A stretch of 5,108 nt of DNA from the NCBI GenBank assembly GCA_945787595.1, contig CALZJV010000686.1, forward strand, positions 1 through 5,108. Reading direction: 5' to 3'. Below are positions 1 through 5,062 of this stretch, piece after piece. The notes beneath the pieces were generated by a model. That model worked only from the letters and a program-made list of their open reading frames with translations, did no database searches and was not told where the DNA came from. A program made the position numbers and the translations under genes. This DNA comes from an uncultured Desulfobacterales bacterium (GTDB taxonomy: Bacteria; Desulfobacterota; Desulfobacteria; Desulfobacterales; JAFDCJ01). Position 1 is the stretch's first letter. Each line of letters starts with the position of its first letter.

Positions 1-137
1 ATTTTCGTGTCGCCCAGATATTCAACGATCGCTTGATGAGTGGCGAAAAGGCCAAAAAAGTCCTCAGTGTCATAAAAACGAAATATCCCGATCATGATAT
101 CATGCCCCATGTCGAGAATTTTTTGGCCCGGCTCTAG
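1..137 (+). CDS. C-terminal end of an upstream protein, TPR-like tail (partial)
   Basis: An open frame enters from outside the window (first full codon at 3) and stops at TAG 135-137, giving 44 residues that begin FRVAQIFNDRLMSG and end VENFLARL. The other two + frames are closed early (stops at about 34 and 98). The visible part reads as two amphipathic helices joined by a KYPDHD turn, with the 'A..L......KYP.H' spacing common in tetratricopeptide-type helix pairs and in the helical tails of some membrane proteins. No catalytic motif is visible, so the function cannot be given. The stop codon sits inside a GC-rich inverted repeat (GCCCGG 126-131 with CCGGGC 139-144). The ABC operon starts 395 bases later, so this gene is probably a separate transcription unit. 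Confidence 0.6.
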   Translation, partial: FRVAQIFNDRLMSGEKAKKVLSVIKTKYPDHDIMPHVENFLARL

Positions 138-532
138 CCCGGGCTGTCAATCTTACCCCTATCATATCCTCTAAATTTTATCCCGATTTTACTCCAATCT
201 ACGGGTACGGGTTTCAGAACTCAACTCCCTGGCGCCTCCGGCTTGATACCTGAAGCCATTGGGCGTGCGTGCGATTACCGGGAGACCCCAATTTAAAAGC
301 ATTTTTAACATGAAACGGTTGCGATTTAGTGACCGCAAATCTTCCTTATTTTAACTTGACCATTGATCAGTCTCGGAGTATTAAATTATCTTGTTTGTTC
401 TCTTTCACCCTATCGATTCCGATTGCAATCTCGTTTGTGCTGAATACCATCGACGTTAGGACGGTATACTTTTTTAGCTCGCTTTCAAGCTTTTTGTTCA
501 AAGATGGCTAAGATTGGAGATTTACAAGAAAG
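138..532. other. Non-coding upstream region of the ABC operon
   Basis: No convincing gene is present in this 395-base stretch. What can be seen: a GC-rich inverted repeat around the preceding stop codon (126-131 with 139-144, no T run after it); an imperfect inverted repeat GGTTTCAG 210-217 with CTGAAGCC 250-257 (eight pairs, one G-T); a short TTGCG 319-323 / CGCAA 334-338 repeat that could be an operator; a candidate promoter at 356-384; and a lone TATACT at 465-470 without a good -35 box. Base composition becomes more AT-rich after about 280, as expected for a promoter region. A GTG-initiated frame at 329-511 is Ser/Phe/Leu-rich with no ribosome site and is not taken as a gene. I saw no clear Zur/Fur-type AT-rich palindrome. 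Confidence 0.6.
356..384 (+). promoter_or_regulatory. Candidate sigma70 promoter of the ABC operon
   Basis: TTGACC at 356-361 (five of six to the -35 consensus) is followed after 17 bases by TATTAA at 379-384 (four of six to the -10 consensus). It lies about 150 bases before the ATPase start, which would leave a 5' leader of about 140 bases. The spacing is ideal but the -10 box lacks the final T, and AT-rich DNA gives such matches by chance. A second candidate -10 box (TATACT 465-470) has no recognisable -35. Confidence 0.35.
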
Positions 533-1213
533 ATGATTATTGAGATAGAGTCGGTGGAAGTTAATTTCAATGCGGGTAAAGACTCCCTGAAAGTACTGGA
601 TATTCCCCGCTGGAACGTAAAGGAAGGAGATCGTGTGGCGATCTTCGGACCTTCGGGTTCCGGAAAATCTACGTTTCTAAATACTTTATCAGGGCTTCTT
701 CCGGCCACCAAAGGCAAAATCAGCGTCTGTGGACACGCTTTGGAGACTATGTCCGAGGCTCAACGGGATTCTTTCAGGGCCCGTTATATCGGTATCATCT
801 TTCAGAATTTCAACCTGCTGCATGGTTTCAGCGCACTAGAAAATGTGCTGGTCGGTATGACATTTTCCCCCCGCAAACCTGACCTCGAAGAAGCCAAACA
901 TCTGCTCAATGAAGTCGGGCTTTCCCATCGGTTGAACTACCATCCATCGCAATTGTCTTCGGGCGAGCAACAAAGGGTGGCCGTGGCCAGGGCCTTGGCA
1001 AATCGACCTAATTTGCTGCTGGCGGATGAGCCGACGGCGTCCTTGCATCCGGTGAACAAAGAGGATGTGCTGCGGTTGTTACTGGACATGTGTAACCGGC
1101 ACGGGTGTACCCTTGTGCTGGTTACACACGAGCAGGAAGTGATTTCCCTTTTTCAAAATACCGTCACTTTTCTCGAACTGAACCGGGCCTATCAGAGCTC
1201 CTTGAGGGGGTAG
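533..1213 (+). CDS. ABC transporter ATP-binding protein, LolD/MacB class
   Basis: This 226-residue cytoplasmic ATPase would power the permease encoded next. All nucleotide-binding motifs are present in order: Walker A GPSGSGKST at 39-47, Q-loop Gln91 (FQNFNLL), signature LSSGE at 141-145 followed by QQRVAVARAL, Walker B LLLADEP at 161-167 and switch His199 (VTHE). Length and motif spelling fit the LolD/MacB/FtsE class that pairs with FtsX-type permeases. One oddity is the D-loop, SLHP at 170-173, with His172 (CAT 1046-1048) where the family normally has Asp. The ATG at 533 is the only reasonable start, because an in-frame TAA lies at 509-511. The ribosome site is weak: GGAG at 516-519 is 13 bases away, with AAGAAAG directly before the ATG. 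The stop is 3 bases before the permease start, indicating one operon. The transported substrate cannot be read from this subunit. Confidence 0.93.
   Translation: MIIEIESVEVNFNAGKDSLKVLDIPRWNVKEGDRVAIFGPSGSGKSTFLNTLSGLLPATKGKISVCGHALETMSEAQRDSFRARYIGIIFQNFNLLHGFSALENVLVGMTFSPRKPDLEEAKHLLNEVGLSHRLNYHPSQLSSGEQQRVAVARALANRPNLLLADEPTASLHPVNKEDVLRLLLDMCNRHGCTLVLVTHEQEVISLFQNTVTFLELNRAYQSSLRG
1204..1210 (+). promoter_or_regulatory. Shine-Dalgarno site that fixes the TTG start of the permease
   Basis: GAGGGGG lies inside the last codons of the ATPase gene and ends 6 bases before TTG 1217-1219. No ATG or GTG lies nearby in the permease frame, and the residues after this TTG (SFWRIVLKSLKNHR) form a typical FtsX-type N-terminus. 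The site therefore supports TTG initiation and suggests translational coupling to the ATPase. Confidence 0.7.
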
Positions 1214-1216
1214 CCT

Positions 1217-2467
1217 TTGAGTTTCTGGAGGATCGTACTCAAAAGCCTTAAAAATCACCGTTTTTCCAACAGCCTGGCGGCCATCAGCATTGCCATGGGA
1301 ATTGCCTTGCTGGTGGCGGTATATTCCTTTAAAGAACAGTCCCAAAATACGTTTACCCAGGCGGGAATAGGGGTCGATGCGATCCTCGCACCAAAGGGTT
1401 CACCGCTTCAGATCGTCCTTAATGCCATCTACCATCTGGAAGATATGCCGGGGAAGATAAAATGGACTTACTTTAAAGAAGTTCAGAAGGAACGCATCGT
1501 CTCCCAGGCCATCCCCTTTGTGGTAGGGCATTCATATGGCGGTGTAAGGGTGAATGCGATCGATTCAAAATTCCTAACCGCTTTTGAATATATGCCGGGA
1601 AAGACCTTTTCATTTTCGGAGGAAAAAGGCGGAAAGGGTCGACCTTTTGAGAAATCCCATGAGGCCGTCGCCGGATGGGCGGCCGCCAAAAAGCTAAACA
1701 TCCAGCCGGGGCAAACATTCAATCCGGTATGTGGCGTTCAGGATAGCGATCCGGTGCATAAAACTGATCACATTACTTTCGTCGGCATCCTGGCACCCAC
1801 CGGCACGCCGCACGACCGTGCCATTTATATTCCCATAGAAGCCTTTTACGGCCTTGAAGGGCATCCCCGGGAAACCGTAATCATGGGGAGACAGGAACAG
1901 CACCGTCAAATCAGCGGGGCCTATCTGAAAATTAAACGTATCCGAAAAGGGGCCATTCATCCTGGGATACAGGATCTGAAGTTTGCCATCAACCAATCGG
2001 AGCGCACTCAACTCGTCGTTCCCGCCGAGGTGATGCCCAGACTCCATAATATCATCGGCTGGGTGGATCGAGTGCTGATTGCCATTGCCATCATTTTAAC
2101 GGTTCTCGCTTCTCTTTTCCTATTTTTCTCTCTGCTGCAGTCGTTGCGCGAAATGCGTAGAGATCTGGCATTATTTCGTGCATTGGGGGCGACTCGAATA
2201 AGCGTGATGGGTCTGGTTATCTTCGAAGCGCTAATTATCAGCCTTTTAGGCGGAATGATGGGACTGGCTTTGGGACATTGGTTAATTTCGCTGGGTGCTC
2301 ATTTTATCAGGATCGAGACCGGAGTCGGCTTTACCGCCGGCTACCTTAGTGCGGCCGACTGGCTGGTAATACCAGGAACTGCTTTTTTAGGTCTTCTAGC
2401 TGGTTTGGTTCCGGGCATCCAAGCCTATCGGCTTGGTGTACTCAAGAATCTGTCACCGGTATCTTGA
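1217..2467 (+). CDS. ABC transporter permease, FtsX/MacB (type VII) family
   Basis: This inner-membrane subunit of 416 residues partners the ATPase upstream. The topology is the classic MacB/LolCE form: one membrane helix at about 17-38, a large periplasmic domain at about 39-280, then three helices at about 286-308, 330-356 and 382-404. The cytoplasmic link REMRRDLALFRALGATR (about 311-327), which contacts the ATPase, is well conserved, so the C-terminal FtsX domain is secure. Just after helix 1 comes KGSPLQ (60-65) and YH (72-73). I recall this spelling from permeases encoded next to DUF3299 proteins in zinc-responsive loci of Pseudomonas and Vibrio, and the next gene here is DUF3299-like. 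Members of this class usually drive conformational work on periplasmic or lipoprotein substrates rather than import. Start is TTG with a GAGGGGG ribosome site. The substrate is inferred only loosely (metal or an envelope protein). Confidence 0.9.
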   Translation: MSFWRIVLKSLKNHRFSNSLAAISIAMGIALLVAVYSFKEQSQNTFTQAGIGVDAILAPKGSPLQIVLNAIYHLEDMPGKIKWTYFKEVQKERIVSQAIPFVVGHSYGGVRVNAIDSKFLTAFEYMPGKTFSFSEEKGGKGRPFEKSHEAVAGWAAAKKLNIQPGQTFNPVCGVQDSDPVHKTDHITFVGILAPTGTPHDRAIYIPIEAFYGLEGHPRETVIMGRQEQHRQISGAYLKIKRIRKGAIHPGIQDLKFAINQSERTQLVVPAEVMPRLHNIIGWVDRVLIAIAIILTVLASLFLFFSLLQSLREMRRDLALFRALGATRISVMGLVIFEALIISLLGGMMGLALGHWLISLGAHFIRIETGVGFTAGYLSAADWLVIPGTAFLGLLAGLVPGIQAYRLGVLKNLSPVS

Positions 2468-2478
2468 TAGTTGAAGAT

Positions 2479-2580
2479 ATGGCCGGCTGGGTTTATGCGA
2501 CAGTAAAAACGGGAAAAATGGAAGGGATAAGGGAAAAGATTTTGATAAATCTTGCCATTAACTTCGACAGGATTGCATAA
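2479..2580 (+). CDS. Possible 33-codon small ORF in the permease/DUF3299 gap
   Basis: An ATG at 2479 opens a frame of 33 codons ending at TAA 2578-2580, one base before the ATG of the next gene (TAACATG). The frame could also begin at TTG 2464, overlapping the permease stop. The predicted product starts MAGWVYATVKTGKMEGIR and ends LAINFDRIA. It has no signal peptide, membrane helix or family motif that I recognise. The ribosome site is weak (GAAG 2473-2476, too close). It fills the only sizeable gap of the operon almost exactly, so it could be a real small protein or a leader whose translation couples the downstream gene. It could equally be a chance frame. It is not an obvious extension of the permease, whose end is typical for the family. 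Confidence 0.22.
   Translation: MAGWVYATVKTGKMEGIREKILINLAINFDRIA
2536..2553 (+). other. AT-rich hairpin upstream of the DUF3299-like gene
   Basis: AAGATTT 2536-2542 and AAATCTT 2547-2553 form a perfect seven-pair stem with a TGAT loop. No T run follows, so it is not a standard terminator. It sits 28 bases before ATG 2582 and directly after a purine-rich tract with three GGGAWAA copies (2511-2517, 2524-2530, 2531-2537), so it may be an mRNA processing or translation-control element. The alternative TTG codon at 2552 lies in this stem, which argues against that start. Confidence 0.3.
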
Positions 2581-2581
2581 C

Positions 2582-3172
2582 ATGGGAGGAAAGGTGTTAA
2601 CACAAAAATTTAGGGGTACCATTTTTGTTGCTTTGATGATTTTTGCAATACCGGGTCTGATCGAGATCTGCGGAGCGCAAAATAGAAAAGATAAAACAGC
2701 GAACGGAAAATCCTCTGGTGTGCGGATACAAGAAGAGAAAGGCCCCAGTGGGCATTCAACGATTGGTATTGTTGAAAGTGCAATTCAAAGCGATACCGAA
2801 AAGACGCTAACATTGACCTTTTCAAGACTGATGGCCTGGCAATACGATGCCGACAATGATACCCCTCCGCCGGAAAAGGTGGGGAAACTGGATGGACGAA
2901 AAGTCAAGCTCACCGGCTTCATGTATCCGCTACAGCAGGGAGATTCCATCCAGTATTTTTGTTTGCTTCGCACTACCCAGACCTGTTGTTACGGGCCACG
3001 ACCGCAATTTAATCAGTATGTATTTGTTGAGATGGATGCACCCACCCCATTTTACCGGATCGAGCCGGTTTCCTGTGTCGGAAAATTAAGAGTCGAACCT
3101 ACGCCTGATGAGGGTTACATCTATCGCATTGAAGGCGTGAAATGCGAATCCATATCCGGAAAGGACAACTAA
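2582..3172 (+). CDS. Exported Cys-rich DUF3299-like protein
   Basis: From ATG 2582 the product has 196 residues. Residues 1-32 look like a signal peptide (basic MGGKVLTQKFRG, hydrophobic TIFVALMIFAIPGLI, likely cleavage after ICGA at 32), so it should act in the periplasm. A polar linker (33-80) precedes a beta-rich domain starting LDGRKVKLTGFMYPL (103-117) and continuing through CLLRTTQTCCYGPRPQFN (127-144) and QYVFVEM. The order 'LDG.KV...GF..PL', 'fLL', Cys, Pro-rich loop, 'NQ..V' matches DUF3299 proteins, but with CCYGPRP in place of the usual C-H-P-P-P-P-N-Q loop. Mature cysteines are C127, C135, C136, C165 and C188. A metal or thiol role is inferred. ATG 2582 has AGGA (2569-2572) at 9 bases. 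GTG 2594 with GGAGGA at 2585-2590 is an alternative, and TTG 2552 is unlikely. The next gene starts 2 bases after its stop. Confidence 0.8.
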   Translation: MGGKVLTQKFRGTIFVALMIFAIPGLIEICGAQNRKDKTANGKSSGVRIQEEKGPSGHSTIGIVESAIQSDTEKTLTLTFSRLMAWQYDADNDTPPPEKVGKLDGRKVKLTGFMYPLQQGDSIQYFCLLRTTQTCCYGPRPQFNQYVFVEMDAPTPFYRIEPVSCVGKLRVEPTPDEGYIYRIEGVKCESISGKDN

Positions 3173-3174
3173 TA

Positions 3175-3372
3175 ATGGTTAATTGGATTCTGCAATTTCT
3201 TCTTCTGATTTTTTTGTTCAACGCCACTGCCGGTTTGGCAGAAGCTTGCCCCGCATGTTGGGCGGGGTATGGACCAGGAGCTGAACGTTTTAACAAGGCG
3301 CTGGCTGACCTTCGAATCATGTACGAAACTCAGGGTAAAGATATGATCCTCTCGTTCAGAAACGGGCGATAG
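3175..3372 (+). CDS. Exported CPACW-motif protein, N-terminal part of a frameshifted gene
   Basis: ATG 3175 follows the previous stop by 2 bases and has a good ribosome site (AAGGA 3161-3165, 9 bases away). The frame gives 65 residues. Residues 1-22 are a strong signal peptide (WILQFLLLIFLFNATAGLA), and the mature part opens CPACWAGYGPG (25-35), a CxxC pair that could bind a metal or form a redox disulfide. It continues FNKALADLRIMYETQGKD (39-56). After residue 56 the reading frame turns into unrelated residues and stops at TAG 3370-3372, while the neighbouring frame carries the helical continuation to 3881. The two parts are best read as one broken gene of about 235 codons. AEAC before C25 is not a proper lipobox. 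I do not recognise a named family for the N-terminal motif. Confidence 0.72.
   Translation: MVNWILQFLLLIFLFNATAGLAEACPACWAGYGPGAERFNKALADLRIMYETQGKDMILSFRNGR
3331..3372 (+). other. Frameshift junction within the CPACW/HEAT gene
   Basis: The upstream frame reads ETQGKD and then drifts to MILSFRNGR and stop. The frame one base back reads YDPLVQKRAIDYVAELEDKD from 3342 and stays open to 3881, but is closed upstream by TAA 3336-3338. The switch must therefore fall between 3337 and about 3370, most naturally at AAAGAT 3337-3342, where one missing base would join GKD to YDPLVQK. No classic X XXY YYZ slippery heptamer is seen in the right phase. A single-base deletion (natural or a sequencing error) is the simplest cause. 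Confidence 0.75.
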
Positions 3373-3881
3373 ATTATGTTGCGGAATTAGAAGACAAGGA
3401 CGCCGTACCGCTGCTTGAAGACATATTATACGATCTGGTCAAACGCGTCTCTTTCAGTACATTTGGGGTGCAATCGATCCCGTTTCAAACCCGCCTGGCT
3501 GCCGCTCATACCCTGGCAAATTTAGGATCCATCAGGATGGCGGATAAGATTTGGCGTCGTTATGATCGAATTGATTTTGCCAGAAGATCGGAAGTTCCCT
3601 ACGTTCTGAATGCCCTCGGTGATCCGAGGCTGAACGAGCGACTCTCAGATATCGTGAATCGATGCGACGATCATCAATTGATAGTGGGCGCATTGGATGT
3701 ATTGGCCATTGGGGGAAATCAAAAGGCTTTGCCGTTTTTGAGATTAAAAGTTGATGAATGGCGAAACAAGCCGGCTGAGACCAATTTTGCGGTCGGTTCA
3801 TTTTCTCCCGTCGAATATTCCATATGGCGAATCAAGGCGGAGCAAGCCATTATAAAAATCGAGGAACGCAGCAGAAATTAA
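3339..3881 (+). CDS. HEAT-like repeat region, C-terminal part of the frameshifted gene
   Basis: This open frame (about 180 residues, stop TAA 3879-3881) has no usable start of its own. The only standard start codon is GTG 3468, which lacks a spaced ribosome site and would discard about 40 clearly protein-like residues. The sequence is a series of helix pairs typical of HEAT/PBS-lyase-like repeats: AVPLLEDILYDLVKRV, RLAAAHTLANLGS, VPYVLNALGDPRLNERLSDI and IVGALDVLAIGGNQKALPF. It ends in an amphipathic helix IKAEQAIIKIEERSRN. Such repeats make a curved protein-binding surface. Together with the upstream part it would give an exported HEAT-repeat protein whose mature end begins CPACW. Its place in the operon suggests that it binds another envelope component of the ABC system. 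Partner and function are not shown by the sequence. Confidence 0.7.
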   Translation, partial: RYDPLVQKRAIDYVAELEDKDAVPLLEDILYDLVKRVSFSTFGVQSIPFQTRLAAAHTLANLGSIRMADKIWRRYDRIDFARRSEVPYVLNALGDPRLNERLSDIVNRCDDHQLIVGALDVLAIGGNQKALPFLRLKVDEWRNKPAETNFAVGSFSPVEYSIWRIKAEQAIIKIEERSRN

Positions 3882-3889
3882 GTAACTAT

Positions 3890-3919
3890 TGGCGGTATTG
3901 CTACCAGCGAAGGCCGCCA
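3890..3919 (+). promoter_or_regulatory. Two-part hairpin in the spacer before the cyclase gene
   Basis: TGGCGG 3890-3895 pairs with CCGCCA 3914-3919. Inside it TTGCT 3898-3902 pairs with AGCGA 3906-3910 (one T-G pair) around an ACC loop, leaving a small internal loop (TA / AGG). It starts 9 bases after the HEAT stop and ends 4 bases before the GGGGAGG ribosome site. With no T run it is more likely an mRNA stability or processing element, or a translation-control hairpin, than an intrinsic terminator. Confidence 0.4.
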
Positions 3920-3935
3920 TCTCGGGGAGGTAGAC

Positions 3936-4922
3936 ATGAAGAAATCTAGTTATTTGGCGATCTTTTTGGTGGGGGTTTTTGCATTGGGTATTTTTACAAC
4001 ATCTGCTTTAGGGGAAGTATTCTGGACGGAGAAATGGTGGCCTTCCAAGTGGGGACCGGATGATGAAAAGGGCTCATTTAACACGATTACGCCGCAAAAA
4101 ATTATGTCGTCGCTCAAGGTCGTGAAAACCGGCAAGTATTACCGGTTGGGCCGGCCCTATGAGATGAGCATGCCGAAGTTCGGCAGCCGAACTTACGCTC
4201 TCCACATTCCCGGCCTGCCTGTAGGGGGACCGGTGGGCAATAACAATATCGTCTGGAACGACGAGTATATCGTCGGTGAGCTGGGACAGGTGGGTACCCA
4301 GTTTGACGGCCCCGGCCATGTCGGCATCAGAGGCAAAGACGGTGTCGACAGATGGTACAACGGGCGTGCTTTGGCAAAAGCCGAGAATGTTTATGGCCTA
4401 AAGGAAAATGGTGTTGAGAAACTGGGCCCCTGCATTACCCGGGGGGTGCTGATTGATGTAGCCGGCTTAAAGGGTGTAGAGTCGATGAAAAAGGGTGAGG
4501 TGATCACGGTGGCGGATATTGAAGCCTGCATTGAAAAAGCCGGGATTGCGCCCATCGGGGAAGGGGATGCCGTTATATTCCATACCGGCTGGGGCAACTA
4601 CTACAATGATCCGCCGACCTTCAATGCCGGCTGTCCGGGTATCGGAATTGAGGCGGCTAAATATTTGGTCGGGAAAAACGTTTCCATGTTGGGTGCAGAC
4701 ACCTGGCCGGTCGATGCGATTCCCGGTGAAGATCCCAATGGCGCCTTCGATATCCACAACTTTATGCAGACGGTCAACGGAATCTGGTATATTGAAAACC
4801 TGGACAACAAGGTGATGGGACAAATGGCCAAAGACGGTGCCTATGAGTTTCTCTGGATTTTCGTGCCGGTACCCTTTGCAGGAGCGACCGGATCGCCGGG
4901 TGATGCCATCGCCATCCATTAG
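3936..4922 (+). CDS. Secreted cyclase-family protein (kynurenine formamidase/isatin hydrolase fold)
   Basis: The product has 328 residues. Residues 1-26 are a signal peptide (MKKSS, then LAIFLVGVFALGIF, cleavage after SALG), so it acts outside the cytoplasm. The rest matches the cyclase family (Pfam Cyclase): WGPDDEKGSFNTITP near 39-53, the metal motif region GQVGTQFDGPGH at 117-128, FHTGWGNYY at 215-223, GADTWPVD at 253-260 and DIHNFM...ENL at 272-289. Family members are metal-dependent hydrolases of amides or cyclic imides such as N-formylkynurenine or isatin. In the usual HxGTHxDxPxH motif the first two His are replaced here by Gln118 and Gln122, while Asp124, His128, His274 and Glu287 remain. 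The metal site is therefore altered and the substrate unknown. ATG 3936 has a strong GGGGAGG site (3924-3930, 5 bases away). The gene may be cotranscribed with the ABC cassette or independent of it. Confidence 0.9.
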   Translation: MKKSSYLAIFLVGVFALGIFTTSALGEVFWTEKWWPSKWGPDDEKGSFNTITPQKIMSSLKVVKTGKYYRLGRPYEMSMPKFGSRTYALHIPGLPVGGPVGNNNIVWNDEYIVGELGQVGTQFDGPGHVGIRGKDGVDRWYNGRALAKAENVYGLKENGVEKLGPCITRGVLIDVAGLKGVESMKKGEVITVADIEACIEKAGIAPIGEGDAVIFHTGWGNYYNDPPTFNAGCPGIGIEAAKYLVGKNVSMLGADTWPVDAIPGEDPNGAFDIHNFMQTVNGIWYIENLDNKVMGQMAKDGAYEFLWIFVPVPFAGATGSPGDAIAIH

Positions 4923-4987
4923 CGTGGTGATTCACTGGAGGGTGCTATCGGTATTTAATCCATTTACCGGTGATAAGGGTTCGCTTG

Positions 4988-5062
4988 ATGGATTCGATAG
5001 ATAACGGTTCGGTATACCAACAGATGAATCAGGTAGCCGAACTTGTTGAAAGGTTCGGCTAA
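4988..5062 (+). CDS. Possible 24-codon small ORF after the cyclase gene
   Basis: ATG 4988 opens 24 codons to TAA 5060-5062, with AAGGG 4975-4979 at a good distance (8 bases). The predicted peptide contains GSVYQQMNQVAELVERFG at its end, an amphipathic helix. The same frame runs open back to 4931 without a better start. The end resembles the last helix of a longer helical protein, so it could be a gene remnant rather than a functional peptide. Its last codons form the inverted repeat at 5034-5061, which may be the true reason for the sequence. Evidence beyond the ribosome site is lacking. Confidence 0.2.
   Translation: MDSIDNGSVYQQMNQVAELVERFG
5034..5061 (+). terminator. Strong inverted repeat downstream of the cyclase gene, terminator-like
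   Basis: TAGCCGAAC 5034-5042 and GTTCGGCTA 5053-5061 are perfect complements. Two further inner pairs (one T-G) leave a GTTGAA loop. The T run (TTTT 5070-5073) begins 8 bases after the stem, too far for a textbook intrinsic terminator. A second GTTCGG at 5007-5012 could pair with the same CCGAAC (5037-5042), giving a competing fold. A weaker stem TATCGGTA 4946-4953 / TACCGGTG 4965-4972 lies closer to the cyclase stop. Confidence 0.35.

Noticed and set aside
231..247. TGGCGC-like sequence considered as a sigma54 promoter
   Set aside because: The -12 element does not fit (GCTTG instead of TTGC at the correct spacing).
329..511. GTG-initiated 60-codon frame with a hydrophobic stretch before the ATPase
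   Set aside because: No ribosome site, composition rich in Ser/Phe/Leu as expected from AT-rich non-coding DNA, and no recognisable motif; it also overlaps the promoter candidate.
504..536. Ten-codon frame (MAKIGDLQER) whose TGA overlaps the ATPase ATG as ATGA
   Set aside because: It would be a neat coupling leader, but it is too short to judge and has no proper ribosome site; overlaps of this kind arise easily by chance.
1694..2047. Minus-strand frame (117 codons) within the permease gene
   Set aside because: It lies fully within a well-supported permease gene and shows no family motif, so it is a shadow frame.
2552..2581. TTG 2552 as the start of the DUF3299-like gene
   Set aside because: No ribosome site at usable distance and the codon lies in a hairpin; starting at ATG 2582 gives a cleaner signal peptide.
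3331..3345. Programmed -1 ribosomal frameshift in the CPACW/HEAT gene
   Set aside because: No in-phase slippery heptamer and no evident strong hairpin just downstream; a simple one-base deletion or sequence error explains it better, though recoding is not excluded.
4467..4919. Long minus-strand frame (150 codons) across the cyclase gene
   Set aside because: It is the antisense shadow of a well-supported family gene; no signal or motif and no ribosome site favours the minus strand.
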